From contig DATILD010000104.1 in NCBI GenBank assembly GCA_035476815.1, forward strand, positions 1 to 64,000: 64,000 nt of DNA, written 5' to 3'. The position numbers and the translations under genes were made by a program. The stretch's first letter is position 1. Each line of letters starts with the position of its first letter. Under the pieces are notes generated by a model that worked only from the letters and a program-made list of their open reading frames with translations, had not been told where the DNA came from and searched no databases. The stretch is from Methylibium sp035476815 (lineage in GTDB: Bacteria; Pseudomonadota; Gammaproteobacteria; Burkholderiales; Burkholderiaceae_C). This document shows positions 1 through 8,964 of this stretch, piece by piece.

Positions 1-62
1 TCGGCGTCGACATGCGACTCGCGCGTGTACGACCGCAGCGCCCCGGGAATCAGCACCTTCAT
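1..62 (-). CDS. MoaD/ThiS-family small protein, N-terminal stub (runs off the window)
   Basis: Only the first 20 codons are present. Reading down from the ATG at 62-60 gives MKVLIPGALRSYT followed by RESHVDA, which resembles the first beta strand of MoaD/ThiS ubiquitin-like sulfur carriers. The family ends in a Gly-Gly that carries sulfur; that end lies outside the window, so function cannot be checked. It starts 28 bases beyond the stop of the BNR-repeat gene on the same strand, so the two are probably co-transcribed. Other short beta-grasp proteins remain possible. Confidence 0.6.
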   Translation of the reverse strand, partial: MKVLIPGALRSYTRESHVDA

Positions 63-90
63 CAGACCGTCCCCGCTCCGCGACCGCGGG

Positions 91-1284
91 TCATGCGAGC
101 GCCGCCACTTCCACCGAATAGACCTCCGGCAGATGCCGCGCGATGGTTGACCAGCGCGCGCCTTCGTCACGCCCGATCCACAGCTCGCCGCTGGTCGTGC
201 CCAGGTACAGCGCGGGGACCGGCTGGGCGTCCACCGTCATCGCCTGGCGCTTCACGGTCCACCAGGCCTGGCTCTCGGGCAGCCCCTGGTCGAGCCGCTG
301 CCAGGTGCGGCCGGCATTGCGCGTGACGTAGGCCGCCGGGCGGCCCGCCGGGCTGGTGCGCGGCCAGACCGTCGTGCCGTCCATCGGGAACACCCAGGCC
401 GTGTCGGCGTCGCGCGGGTGCACGACCATCGGGAAGCCGATGTCGCCGACGCGCTTGGGCATCTTGCGACCGATGCGCTGCCAGGTGTCGCCCGGCCGGT
501 CGAGCCGGTAGATGCCGCAGTGGTTCTGCTGGTACAGCCGGTCGGGGTTGCTCGGGCACGAGCGCACGCAGTGCGGGTCGTGGAAGGTGACGGTGGCCGC
601 GTCGAAGCCCTCGACCACCTCCAGGCCCTGGATCAGCGTCGACCAGCTGCGGCCGGCGTCGCGCGACTCGTGGACGCCGCCGCCCGACATCGCGAAGACC
701 AGGTGCGACGGATCGCGCGGATCGACGATGACCGAGTGCAGCTTCGGCCCGTCGGGCGTGCCGTCCTGCACCGTCCCCATCCACTCGCGGAACTGCGGGT
801 CGTCGTTGACCGCCGGCAGCGGGGCCCAGCTGACGCCGCCGTCCTCCGAGCGGAACAGGCCCTGCGGCGAGGTGCCGGCGTACCAGCTGTCGCGCTCGCT
901 GGCATGGCCCGGCGTCAGCCAGAAGGTGTGGTCGACCGAACGGCCGGCCAGGCCGTTGGCCGGTGCGGCGAAGGCCGGCGGCTGCCGCGCTTCCTTCCAG
1001 CTGCGGCCGAGGTCGGTGGAGCGGAAGATCGTCGGGCCGAGGTGGCCGGTCTTGGCCGCGGCCAGCAGCGTCCGGCCGTCGCGCGGGTCCAGTTGCACAT
1101 GGCTGATGTCGTGGCCCAGGAAGTGCGGGCCGTCGGCCGTCCAGGCCTTGCGCCGGCCGTCGCCATGGAAGATCCAGGCGCCCTTGCGGGTTGCCACGAG
1201 GATGACGAGGCGCGTCGACGACGCGCTCGCGCGGCGTGCTGCGGTCTTCGTGGCGGACGGGGCGGGGGCGGATGATCGGCGCAT
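91..1284 (-). CDS. BNR/sialidase-like beta-propeller protein
   Basis: 397 residues. Repeated blocks of the type S-x-D-x-G-x-x-W recur along the chain (STDLGRSW, SEDGGVSW, SRDAGRSW, TRNAGRTW, GRDEGARW), the Asp-box signature of BNR propellers such as sialidases and WD40/YVTN-like proteins. There is no obvious signal peptide, so it may be cytoplasmic, and no sialidase catalytic arginine triad was recognised; an enzymatic role should not be assumed. The ATG at 1284 was chosen over an upstream in-frame codon at 1326 because an AAGGAG ribosome site sits just before it. It lies upstream of the MoaD-like gene on the same strand; a MoaD-type partner beside a propeller protein is the main contextual hint. 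Confidence 0.75.
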   Translation of the reverse strand: MRRSSAPAPSATKTAARRASASSTRLVILVATRKGAWIFHGDGRRKAWTADGPHFLGHDISHVQLDPRDGRTLLAAAKTGHLGPTIFRSTDLGRSWKEARQPPAFAAPANGLAGRSVDHTFWLTPGHASERDSWYAGTSPQGLFRSEDGGVSWAPLPAVNDDPQFREWMGTVQDGTPDGPKLHSVIVDPRDPSHLVFAMSGGGVHESRDAGRSWSTLIQGLEVVEGFDAATVTFHDPHCVRSCPSNPDRLYQQNHCGIYRLDRPGDTWQRIGRKMPKRVGDIGFPMVVHPRDADTAWVFPMDGTTVWPRTSPAGRPAAYVTRNAGRTWQRLDQGLPESQAWWTVKRQAMTVDAQPVPALYLGTTSGELWIGRDEGARWSTIARHLPEVYSVEVAALA

Positions 1285-1419
1285 GGTGGCTCCTTGGCGG
1301 GGGCGGATGAAGGGCGTCACGTCCACGACGATCGAGCGGGCAGGTTCTCGACATCCGACGAAAGCAACTTCCGACGCGTGCCCAGGACACCGCCCGTCGT
1401 GCCCGCCATTGTGAAGAAG

Positions 1420-1438
1420 CGGCCCGGGCCGCGGGCCG
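1420..1438 (-). terminator. GC hairpin downstream of the haloperoxidase-like gene
   Basis: CGGCCCG and CGGGCCG form a 7-bp stem around a 5-base loop, ten bases past the stop at 1448. On the minus strand it is followed by GCTTCTTC, a weak pyrimidine tract. It is a plausible end for the transcript of the genes at 1448-4898. Confidence 0.4.
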
Positions 1439-1447
1439 GGAGTTGCC

Positions 1448-2626
1448 TCAGCGCGTCGGTACCAGCAGCTTCGCCGCGGCGAGCTGGCCGATCTGCTCGC
1501 CCATCGCGCTGCCGACGCTCGTCGAGAAGCGGTAGTGCACGCCCTCGACGATCCGCGCCTCGGCGACCTCGCGCACGAAGTCGTCCACCTGCGCCCAGCG
1601 CCGCGTGGCGCCTTGGGCCGTGGGGCTGGCGGTGCTCAGCACCGGCATCGGCCCGCTGCCGATCTCGGCCTTCAGCACCGCGCCCACCGCGGCGGCGAGG
1701 ATGCTGTGCGCGCTCGGGTACTCCGGGTGCATCGGGTTGTCGATCAGCGGCGCCCAGCCGGGCTCGCGCGCGGTGGCGTCGTTGCCGTCGGTGTCGCCGT
1801 TGCGGATCGCGGTCACCGGGCGCCAGAAGTTGTAGCGGTACTTGGCGTCGAACACGCTGATCATCGCGTCGTCCATCGCCTGCGCCGCGGCCGCGAACAG
1901 GCGCGCGTTGCGCTGGGCGTCGCGGCCCGGCGCCTGCGCCGCCGAACGCAGCACGCCGTGGTAGATCGGCGGCAGCGAATACTCCCAGAAGCGCGCGATC
2001 TCGGTCTGCTCGGCGCTGCGGCGCGTGCTCTGCTTGGCGCCGAGCGTGCGCACCTCCTCGTAGTCGCGCGCCCAGGCCTCGCTGCTCAGCGCCGGCGGCG
2101 GCGCGGGGCGGAACTGCGCCGCGCTCGCCATCAGCCAGGGCTTGCGCTGGGGCCATTGCGACACCGCCGGCACCGCCGTCGGCACGTAGGCGCCGGCGCT
2201 GGCGAGCGGGCGGTAGGCCTCGGGCGCGGCGGCGCCGTCGTCGGCGCGGGCCGCGAGCACGGCCTGGGCGGCCAGCTCGCCGGCAGCGATGCCGGCGTCC
2301 TTGGCCGGACCGTCCGACACGTGCCTCAGCGCCGCCTGGTAGGCCGTGTCGATCGAGGCCTGCTGCGCCGGCAGCAGCTTGGCGAGCGTGGCGCGGTTGG
2401 CCGCGGCCACCGCGGCGTCGAGCGAGGCCGGCGGCGCGGCGCTCGCCGCCTGGTGCACGGCGGTCTGCACGATCGCCATCACGCGGATGGCCGGTGGGGT
2501 GCCGAGCTTGGACTCGACGACGATCTCGCCGGCTTTGGCGTTCCAGTCGGTGACGGCATCGGCGCGGGCCTGGGCGGTCGTGGCGGCGAGCGCGGCGGCC
2601 AGCAGGGTGAGGGGGGCATATCGCAT
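1448..2626 (-). CDS. vanadium-dependent haloperoxidase / PAP2-superfamily secreted enzyme
   Basis: 392 residues with a Sec signal peptide (about residues 1-24, ending ARADA). The three elements of the vanadate/phosphate pocket are visible: K262-x6-R269-P270, P304-S-A-H307 (the usual PSGH with Ala for Gly) and A-R-x5-H364. This is the layout of bacterial vanadium haloperoxidases and their phosphatase relatives; halide oxidation versus phosphatase activity cannot be told from sequence. The ATG at 2626 begins the signal peptide and has an AAGGAAA-type ribosome site. It is the last gene of a minus-strand row with a DUF3455 lipoprotein, a methyltransferase and a hydrolase. Confidence 0.8.
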   Translation of the reverse strand: MRYAPLTLLAAALAATTAQARADAVTDWNAKAGEIVVESKLGTPPAIRVMAIVQTAVHQAASAAPPASLDAAVAAANRATLAKLLPAQQASIDTAYQAALRHVSDGPAKDAGIAAGELAAQAVLAARADDGAAAPEAYRPLASAGAYVPTAVPAVSQWPQRKPWLMASAAQFRPAPPPALSSEAWARDYEEVRTLGAKQSTRRSAEQTEIARFWEYSLPPIYHGVLRSAAQAPGRDAQRNARLFAAAAQAMDDAMISVFDAKYRYNFWRPVTAIRNGDTDGNDATAREPGWAPLIDNPMHPEYPSAHSILAAAVGAVLKAEIGSGPMPVLSTASPTAQGATRRWAQVDDFVREVAEARIVEGVHYRFSTSVGSAMGEQIGQLAAAKLLVPTR

Positions 2627-2649
2627 GGTGTTTCCTTGAGGGGTGGTGA

Positions 2650-3201
2650 TCAGGGGGCGCCGTGGGCGGCGCTGTAGAGCAGGTAGTCCGCGGTGTAGGG
2701 CACGCGCACCGCGGTGCCGGCGGTGTCGGCGCTGCAGGCGCCCGGCGGCGCGGCGCCGCCGACGGTGTTGACGCGCTGGATCGCGGTCACGCCGCTGAAG
2801 ACACCGCGCGGGCCGCTGGCGGTCGCGTCGAGCAGCAGCCAGGGCAGGGCGGCGGGCGAGGGCGCGTTGGCGCGCGCCCGGACCTTGCCGTCGAGCCGGC
2901 TGCCGTCGTGGGCCTGCCAGTGCGGGCCGGCGCCATGCCGGCCGATCGAGCGGCCGGCGGCGTCGAACAGCTCGGCCTCGGGGCCGACGAAGCCCCAGGT
3001 GGGCGATGCGCCGGCCGTGGCGCGGCATTCGTAGATCTGCACCCCGGTGGCGGCGAGCCGCAGCGCGGGCGGGTCACCGGAGGCCGGCGCGAGCGCGGCC
3101 GGGATCGCGACGCGCGGCGCGGCCGGGGTCTCGACGCGCGACGCGACCGTGCAGGCGACCAGCAGCGCCGAGACCGAGAGGGCAAATAGCGGGCGGATCA
3201 T
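2650..3201 (-). CDS. DUF3455 family lipoprotein
   Basis: 183 residues. A short hydrophobic leader ends in LLVAC, a lipobox that places Cys16 as the lipidated residue, so the protein is probably membrane-tethered on the periplasmic side. The body (VQIYECRA, WGFVGPEAELFDAAG, HYAGPHW-like GAGPHWQAHDGS, C-terminal PYTADYLLY) matches the DUF3455 family seen in bacteria and fungi, whose function is unknown. The ATG at 3201 is preceded by GAGGAG. It lies 23 bases before the haloperoxidase-like gene and 11 bases after the methyltransferase stop, consistent with one operon. Confidence 0.75.
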   Translation of the reverse strand: MIRPLFALSVSALLVACTVASRVETPAAPRVAIPAALAPASGDPPALRLAATGVQIYECRATAGASPTWGFVGPEAELFDAAGRSIGRHGAGPHWQAHDGSRLDGKVRARANAPSPAALPWLLLDATASGPRGVFSGVTAIQRVNTVGGAAPPGACSADTAGTAVRVPYTADYLLYSAAHGAP

Positions 3202-3212
3202 GACGATGCTCC

Positions 3213-4046
3213 TCAGCGCACGGTGACGACGACTTCGAGGTATTCGCTCGGCACGACCAGCGAGCCGGCACCCGCCGTGTTCATCTGCTCGAGCAGTGCG
3301 GTGATCTCGCGCGCCAGCGCCTGCTGGCCGGCGGCGTCGAGCGCCGCGAAGGCCTTGTGCGTCGGGCCGTAGTAGTCGCGGAACACCTGCAGCCAGTGCG
3401 CCGCCGAGCGGTAGCGGAAGGCGAAGTGGCGGCGCTCGCAGCGGATGGCGGCCGCGCGCTCGCCGAACAGCTCGGCCAGGTGCGCCTCGGTGCCCCACAG
3501 CGCGGGCGACTTCAAGCCCGCCGGCGGCGGCAGCTGGGCGCCGATGAGCTTGAACAGCCGGCCGATGAAGCCCTCGGGCGTCCAGTTGGCCAGGCCGATG
3601 CGGCCGCCGTCGCGCACGACCCGCGCCAGCTCCTGCGCGGCGCGGCGGTGGTCGGGCGTGAACATCACGCCGAAGGTCGAGAGCACGGCGTCGAAGCTGC
3701 GGTCGGCGAAGGGCAGGGCCTCGGCGTCGGCGACGCGGAACTGCACCGCCAGCCCTTCGGCATGGGCGCGCGCCGCGCCCTTGTCGAGCAGCGCCGGCAC
3801 GTAGTCGGTCGAGGTCACCGCGGCGAAGCGCCGCGCCGCGGCCAGCGTGGCGTTGCCGTTGCCGGCCGCGACGTCGAGCACGCGCTCGCCGGCGCGGATG
3901 TCGGCCGCCTCGGCGAGCGTCTCGCCGACGATCTGCAGCGTGGTGCCGACGACGGCGAAGTCGCCGCTGGCCCAGGTGGCCTGCTGGCGTTGCTTGATGG
4001 CGGCGTAGTCGGGCGCCGCGGCCTGGGGGGCAAGGATCGTGGTCAT
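3213..4046 (-). CDS. class I SAM-dependent methyltransferase (UbiE-like)
   Basis: 277 residues. The SAM-binding core is clear: motif I VLDVAAGNGNATLAAARR near residues 56-73, an acidic motif II in TSTDYVP, and FDAVLSTFGVMFTPDHRRAA as the post-I region typical of small-molecule methyltransferases of the UbiE/COQ5 type. The substrate is not predictable. There is a GGAG ribosome site before the ATG at 4046. It sits between an alpha/beta hydrolase and a DUF3455 lipoprotein in a tight minus-strand series; context suggests modification of a small metabolite rather than ubiquinone synthesis. Confidence 0.8.
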   Translation of the reverse strand: MTTILAPQAAAPDYAAIKQRQQATWASGDFAVVGTTLQIVGETLAEAADIRAGERVLDVAAGNGNATLAAARRFAAVTSTDYVPALLDKGAARAHAEGLAVQFRVADAEALPFADRSFDAVLSTFGVMFTPDHRRAAQELARVVRDGGRIGLANWTPEGFIGRLFKLIGAQLPPPAGLKSPALWGTEAHLAELFGERAAAIRCERRHFAFRYRSAAHWLQVFRDYYGPTHKAFAALDAAGQQALAREITALLEQMNTAGAGSLVVPSEYLEVVVTVR

Positions 4047-4067
4047 GGAAAGCTCCGGTTCAGGGGG

Positions 4068-4898
4068 TCAGAGGGCGGGGACGAGGGACTCGCGCACCGG
4101 CGAGTCGGGGGCCTGCAGGCGCTCGGTGAAGGTCTGCGACTGCAGGAAGGCGAGGACGCGCCGGTTGAACGCGTCCGCGTGGGTGATCGGGCCCATGTGG
4201 CCCAGGCCGGGCAGCACGGCGTGGCCGCTGCGCGGCCGGGCCGCGAGCACCGCGTCGACGATGCGGCGCGCGACCGGCAGCGTGCGCGAGCCGTTCAGCA
4301 GCAGCAACGGCATCGGCAGCCGCGCCAGGTCGGCGGCGGCCAGCGGCTCGCCGTAGAGCGCGTCGAACTGGCGCGCGATGGTCGCCATGCGCGCCGCGCT
4401 GCCGTGCTGGCGCGCCGCGGGCAGCGCGGCCCAGGCGCCGTCGCCCGACCAGTGGTCGATGAAGCGCTTGCCGGCCGCGAGCGCGTCGCCGGCGGCCAGC
4501 CGCTCGCGCATTGCCGCGGCGACCGCGCTGGTCTCGCGCAGCGCGGCCGGGTCGTCGCGCAGCAGGCCGAACAGCACCGGCTCGTAGGCGAGCACGCTGC
4601 GCACGCGCTGCGGCTGCTGGTGCGCCAGCTTCAGCGCGATCGCCGCGCCGTAGGAATGGCCGACGAGGTGCGCGCCGCGCCCGAGCAGCGGCGCGACCAG
4701 CGCGGCGTCGGCGTCCAGCGTCGGCGCGGCGTCAGTGCCCCGATCGGGGCGCGCGCCGTGGCCGTGGAAGTCGATCGCATGGACCTGCCAGTGCGGCGCC
4801 AGCGCGTCGGCGAGAGCCTGCCACTGGCGCGCCGAACTGGCGCTGGCGTGGAGCAGCACGACAGTGCCGCGGGAGGGGGAGTCGGTGAGGGTGTGCAT
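4068..4898 (-). CDS. alpha/beta-fold hydrolase
   Basis: 276 residues from the ATG at 4898 (ribosome site GAAAGGA). The fold is shown by an oxyanion strand VVLLHASASSARQW, a nucleophile elbow G-H-S-Y-G (LVGHSYGAAIAL), a helical cap and a late His in VLPGLGHMGP; the acid is probably the Asp of the RRIVDAV segment or a neighbour. It could be an esterase, lactonase or C-C hydrolase. It lies 21 bases ahead of the methyltransferase and downstream of the BTAD-type regulator, all on the minus strand. An upstream in-frame ATG at 4955 lacks a ribosome site and would add only a non-conserved extension. Confidence 0.78.
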   Translation of the reverse strand: MHTLTDSPSRGTVVLLHASASSARQWQALADALAPHWQVHAIDFHGHGARPDRGTDAAPTLDADAALVAPLLGRGAHLVGHSYGAAIALKLAHQQPQRVRSVLAYEPVLFGLLRDDPAALRETSAVAAAMRERLAAGDALAAGKRFIDHWSGDGAWAALPAARQHGSAARMATIARQFDALYGEPLAAADLARLPMPLLLLNGSRTLPVARRIVDAVLAARPRSGHAVLPGLGHMGPITHADAFNRRVLAFLQSQTFTERLQAPDSPVRESLVPAL

Positions 4899-4989
4899 GG
4901 CCGTCCTTTCGATGGACGGCACTGTGCGCGGGGGGGCGTTGCACGAGCGTTCCACCGCGTTCCACGCGGCGGCAGGCGGGCCGGACCGC

Positions 4990-7926
4990 TCAGCGGCCGA
5001 GGACGGCGGCGATCAGCGCCGCGTGCGCGGTCGGCGTCTCGACGACGATGCGCTGCACCAGCTCCTCGAAGGCCAGGCCCGGCCAGGGCGCGGGTCCCTC
5101 GGGCCAGCGCGCGCGCAGCGCGGCGATGTCGTGGCGGTTCTGGGCGTCGGTCGAGGGATGGGCGGCGGCGAAGTCGAGCACGCGCCGCGCCGCCTCGGGC
5201 TCGCCCTGGGCCGCCAGCAGCTCGGCAAAGCAGCTCAGGCCGCCGGTCACGATGGTCGTCAGGTCGATCGCCGCCGCGGTCTCGAGCGACTCGCGCAGCA
5301 GCGCGCGCGCGGCGGCCAGGTCGCCGCGGGCCAGCGCGATGCGCGCATCGACGTTGCGCAGCCAGGACTGGATCGCGCGGCTGCCGGTCTGCACCGCCAT
5401 CTCGTAGGCGCGGCGGCTGTAGCCGGCCGCGGCCTCGAGGTCGCCGGTCTTCAGCGAGAGTTCGCTGAGGTTCGCGAGCGCATGGCCGGCCGTGCGGCTC
5501 AGGCCGTGGCGTTCGCTGAGCGCCAGGCTCTCCTTGCAGTGCACCGCGGCGGCGGCGAGATCGCCATGGTCCAGCAGCAGCGCGCCGAGGTTGTTGAGGC
5601 ACAGCGCCTCGCCGGCCACGTCGCCGAGCCGGCGCAGCTGGACCAGCGAGGCGGTGGACATGCGCAGCGAGGCCTCGAAGTTGCCCAGGCGCTTCTCGAC
5701 CAGCGCGAGGTTGTCGAGCATCGTCGCGGCGTTGCGCGGGTCGGTCTCGGCCGGCGACTGGCGCAGCGCGCGCTGCAGCCAGCGGCGGGCGTCCTCGAAG
5801 CGGCCCAGGCGCAGCGAGCACACGCCCAGCACCTTGAAGCATTGCAGCCGCGTGTCGTGGTCGGTCGACGTGGATGCGGCGAGCGCCCGCTCCGCATCGG
5901 CCAGGGCCTCGGCATAGCGGTCGAGCCGGTACTCGACATGGGCCGCGGCGCTGGTCAGCAGCGGCGCGCCGTCCGGGGCCGCCGCGATCGCCGCGCGCAG
6001 CAGCGCCAGCGCCTCGCCGAAGTGGCCGCGGTGGTCGGCGTAGTGCAGCAGCGCCCAGGCCGCGGCGTCCAGCGCGGCCCACCTGCCGCGCGCCACCGCG
6101 GCATGCCAGGCGGCCTTGCAGTTCTCGAACTCGGCCTCCAGCCACTGCAGCGACGCCGGCTCGGCGTTCTCGGCCGGGCGGCGCCGCTGCGCCAGCAGGC
6201 GCAGGAAGTGCTGCGCATGGGCGGCCTCGGCCGCCTCGCGCGCGGCGCCCAGGCGTTCGCCGGCGAGCTGCTGGACCAGCGGATGCAGGGCGCTGCGCGC
6301 GCCCTGGCGGTGCAGCAGCGACTTGTCGGCCAGCGCGCCCAGCACCGGCAGCGGGGCGGCGGCGACGGCGCGCGCCGCGTCGGCCGAGAAGCCGCCGCGG
6401 AACACCGCCAGCCGCGCCAGCGCCTCGCGCTCGACATCGGACAGCAGGCGCCACGAGGACTCGAACACCGCCTCGAAGCTGGCCTGCCGCGCCGGCCGCG
6501 ACGCGTCGGCGCTGCGCAGCAGCTCGCTGCCCTGGCGCAGCTCCGCGGCGATCGCGTCGCAGGGCAGCACGCGGGTCCAGGCGGCGGCGAGCTCGAGCGC
6601 GAGCGGCAGGCCGTCGACCTGGCGGCAGATGTCGACGATCGCGGCCGCCTGCGCCCGGGCGTCCAGCGCCGGCTCGACGCGCCGCGCCGCGGCGACGAAG
6701 AGCCGCACCGCGTCGAAGGATTCGGCGCAGTCGGCGTCCTCCGGCTCGGGGCAGGGCAGGCCGTCGAGCGGCAGCGACCATTCGCCCGCCACGCCGAGGC
6801 GCACGCGCGAGGTCACGAGGATCTTGAGCCGCGGGCAGGCGTCGAGCAGCCGGCCCAGCAGCCCGGCCGCGTCGACCAGCTGCTCGAAGTTGTCCAGCAC
6901 CAGCAGCCGCTGCAGCGGGCGCAGGAACTCGACGACGCGCTCGAAGGGTTCGGCGCCGCCGCCGCGCGGCACCGCCAGTTCGCGCGCGAGGCGGCCGCCG
7001 AACTCGGCCGGCGCGGCGACATCGTCCAGCGCCACGAACACCGCGCCGTCGGGCCAGCCGGGCGCGAGCTCGCGGGCCGCGTGCCGCGCCAGCCGGGTCT
7101 TGCCCACGCCGCCGGGCCCGAGCAGGCACAGCAGCCGGCAGTCGGGCCGGGCCAGCAGCTCGGCGATGCGGCGCCGCTCGCTGCTGCGGCCGACGAAGCC
7201 CTCGTCCTCGGCCGCGCGCGGGGCCGGCGCCGCGGCGGCCTCGTGGCCCAGGCCGTCGTGCAGCGCCTTCAGCTCGGCGCCGGGTGCGAGGCCGAGCTCC
7301 TGCGCCAGGCGCGCGGCGTAGGCCTGGTAGGCCCGCCGGGCCCGGGCGGTGTGGCCGCTGCGCGCGAGCCAGACCATGTGCGAGCGCAGCGCGGCCTCGT
7401 CGAGCGGATCGGCATCGAGCAGCCGGGCCGACAGGTCGACGCCCTCGCCGGGCTCGATGCCGCCGGCCAGCCGCGCCAGCGCCGCGTCGCGCCAGGCGTT
7501 GCGCAGTCGCTCGCGCTCGAAGGCCAGCCAGCCGGACCAGGACTCGCCGGCATCGTCGTCGAAGCCGGCCAGCAGCTCGCCGCGGCGCAGCGCGAGCGCC
7601 TCGTCGATGCGCTGGGCGGCCAGCGCGGCCTCGAAGTCGGCCACGTCGGTGTCGGCCCGCAGCCGCAGCGCGCTGTCCTGCACCTCGACGGCGCGGCCCC
7701 AGGGCACGGCGTCGAGGCGGAACAGGGTCTTGCGCAGGTTGGCATGCGCGAGCCGCGCCGGCTGTTCGGGCCACAGCAGCGCCGCGAGCTCGGCGCGGCC
7801 GACCCAGCCGCGCCTCAGCGCCAGCAGCGCGACGAGCTGGCTGCGCCGCTCGACGGGCAGCGCGAGCGACTCGCCGCCGACGACGGCGGCCGGCGGGCCG
7901 AGCAGTTGCAGGCGGAGCGGAGCCAA
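4990..7926 (-). CDS. BTAD / NB-ARC / TPR transcriptional regulator (SARP/AfsR-like)
   Basis: 978 residues. Order: a short winged-helix-like N-terminus (1-90), a bacterial transcriptional activation domain (about 95-240), an NB-ARC/STAND ATPase with Walker A G270-PGGVGKT and Walker B LLVLDNFEQL, and a C-terminal half of TPR-like repeats (for example YRLDRYAEALADAERALA and CKESLALSERHGL). Such proteins are signal-responsive regulators that use ATP-driven oligomerisation. The start is uncertain: the frame opens at a TTG (7926) directly before MAPLRLQLLG, with no good ribosome site. It lies directly upstream of the hydrolase-methyltransferase-DUF3455-haloperoxidase row in the same direction and is its likely regulator, by inference. 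Confidence 0.8.
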   Translation of the reverse strand: MAPLRLQLLGPPAAVVGGESLALPVERRSQLVALLALRRGWVGRAELAALLWPEQPARLAHANLRKTLFRLDAVPWGRAVEVQDSALRLRADTDVADFEAALAAQRIDEALALRRGELLAGFDDDAGESWSGWLAFERERLRNAWRDAALARLAGGIEPGEGVDLSARLLDADPLDEAALRSHMVWLARSGHTARARRAYQAYAARLAQELGLAPGAELKALHDGLGHEAAAAPAPRAAEDEGFVGRSSERRRIAELLARPDCRLLCLLGPGGVGKTRLARHAARELAPGWPDGAVFVALDDVAAPAEFGGRLARELAVPRGGGAEPFERVVEFLRPLQRLLVLDNFEQLVDAAGLLGRLLDACPRLKILVTSRVRLGVAGEWSLPLDGLPCPEPEDADCAESFDAVRLFVAAARRVEPALDARAQAAAIVDICRQVDGLPLALELAAAWTRVLPCDAIAAELRQGSELLRSADASRPARQASFEAVFESSWRLLSDVEREALARLAVFRGGFSADAARAVAAAPLPVLGALADKSLLHRQGARSALHPLVQQLAGERLGAAREAAEAAHAQHFLRLLAQRRRPAENAEPASLQWLEAEFENCKAAWHAAVARGRWAALDAAAWALLHYADHRGHFGEALALLRAAIAAAPDGAPLLTSAAAHVEYRLDRYAEALADAERALAASTSTDHDTRLQCFKVLGVCSLRLGRFEDARRWLQRALRQSPAETDPRNAATMLDNLALVEKRLGNFEASLRMSTASLVQLRRLGDVAGEALCLNNLGALLLDHGDLAAAAVHCKESLALSERHGLSRTAGHALANLSELSLKTGDLEAAAGYSRRAYEMAVQTGSRAIQSWLRNVDARIALARGDLAAARALLRESLETAAAIDLTTIVTGGLSCFAELLAAQGEPEAARRVLDFAAAHPSTDAQNRHDIAALRARWPEGPAPWPGLAFEELVQRIVVETPTAHAALIAAVLGR

Positions 7927-8044
7927 GGCGCGAGCGGGTCGATGGAGCCCGCCATTCTGCGCGTCCGACCCCCGCGCGCGCTCGGGCCGGCCGCGGCGCG
8001 CGCGACGGCGGGCGGGGCGCTTCGACGGAAGGCCGTGACGGCTT

Positions 8045-8082
8045 GACCCCGTTCCCGAGCCCCGGCCGTATCAACCGGGGTC
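8045..8082. repeat. nested inverted repeats ahead of the lipoprotein gene
   Basis: GACCCCG (8045-8051) pairs with CGGGGTC (8076-8082), and CCCCGG (8060-8065) pairs with CCGGGG (8075-8080), giving two competing stems just before the ribosome site of the gene at 8109. It could be an operator or a leader hairpin; nothing in the sequence decides between them. Confidence 0.35.
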
Positions 8083-8108
8083 TGAACCACTTCTACGGAG
8101 CCACCGCC

Positions 8109-8906
8109 ATGCTGATGCCACGCCGCACCTTGCTTCTGACGATCGCCGCGACGGCCGCCCTGGCCGGCTGCGGCGCCCCGCCCGCGCGCGCTGCCGCCGG
8201 CCGGCTCGTCGAGCTGCAGATCGTCGACCGCAGCCGCGACGACCAGCTGCTGCCCCAGCACCGTCACTGCGGCCACGCCTACGTGGCGGGCCGTCCCGGC
8301 GACCGCTACGCGGTGCGCCTCGCCAACCGCACCGGCGGCCGCGTGCTGGTGGTGCTGTCGATCGACGGCATCAACGCCGTGAGCGGCGAGACCGCGGGCA
8401 CCGGGCAGACCGGCTATGTGCTCGCGCCTTGGCAGAGCGCCGACATCGCCGGCTGGCGCAAGAGCGACGCCGAGGCCGCGGCGTTCTACTTCACCGCCTT
8501 GCCGGACTCGTACGCCGCGCGCACCGACCGGCCGCGCAACGTCGGCGTGATCGGCGTGGCGGTGTTCCGCGAGCGTGCGCCGCAGCCGCAGCGGCGCGCG
8601 CAGGCCGACGTCGGCGCTGCGGCCAAGGCGGCCGAGGGGTCGGCCGCCGCGCCGGCGGCCGCGCCCGCGGGCGAGCGCGACGCGTCGTCGTCGATGGCGC
8701 GCGACGACAGGCTCGGCACCGGCCATGGCGAACGCGAATACGCGCCGATCACGCGCACCTCGTTCGAGCGCGCCGGCGCGCAGCCCGCCGAGGTCGTGCA
8801 GCTGCGCTACGACAGCTACGCGAACCTGGTGGCGAGCGGCGTGATCGTGCCGCGGCGGGCGGTGCCTGATCCGTTTCCGGGCTACGTGCCGGATCCGGGA
8901 TCGTGA
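8109..8906 (+). CDS. secreted lipoprotein of unknown function
   Basis: 265 residues. A twin-basic, hydrophobic leader (RRTLLLTIAATAALAGC) ends in a lipobox, so the mature protein is probably lipidated at Cys21. The middle is a beta-rich domain (LVELQIVDRSRDDQLLPQ, YAVRLANRTGGRVLVVLSIDG, NVGVIGVAVF), followed by an Ala-rich low-complexity linker and a conserved-looking tail with TGHGEREYAPITRTSFERA. I do not recognise a named family. The ATG at 8109 has a GGAG ribosome site. It is divergent from the BTAD regulator and convergent with the GST gene. Confidence 0.7.
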   Translation: MLMPRRTLLLTIAATAALAGCGAPPARAAAGRLVELQIVDRSRDDQLLPQHRHCGHAYVAGRPGDRYAVRLANRTGGRVLVVLSIDGINAVSGETAGTGQTGYVLAPWQSADIAGWRKSDAEAAAFYFTALPDSYAARTDRPRNVGVIGVAVFRERAPQPQRRAQADVGAAAKAAEGSAAAPAAAPAGERDASSSMARDDRLGTGHGEREYAPITRTSFERAGAQPAEVVQLRYDSYANLVASGVIVPRRAVPDPFPGYVPDPGS

Positions 8907-8964
8907 GGGGCCGGCGGGCGCGCAGGCGAGGACCGCGGCGCGCCGGGGACGCGTGGCGCCGCCC

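Noticed and set aside
91..1284. Calling the BNR-repeat protein a true sialidase
   Set aside because: Asp-boxes alone do not show it; the arginine triad and a signal peptide were not recognised.
4631..8074. Very long open frame of over 1,100 codons antisense or out of frame to the BTAD regulator, and many similar Arg/Ala/Pro-rich frames elsewhere
   Set aside because: High GC removes stop codons from all frames; these have no family similarity, no ribosome sites and compositions dominated by Arg, Ala, Gly and Pro, and they lie over clearly conserved genes.
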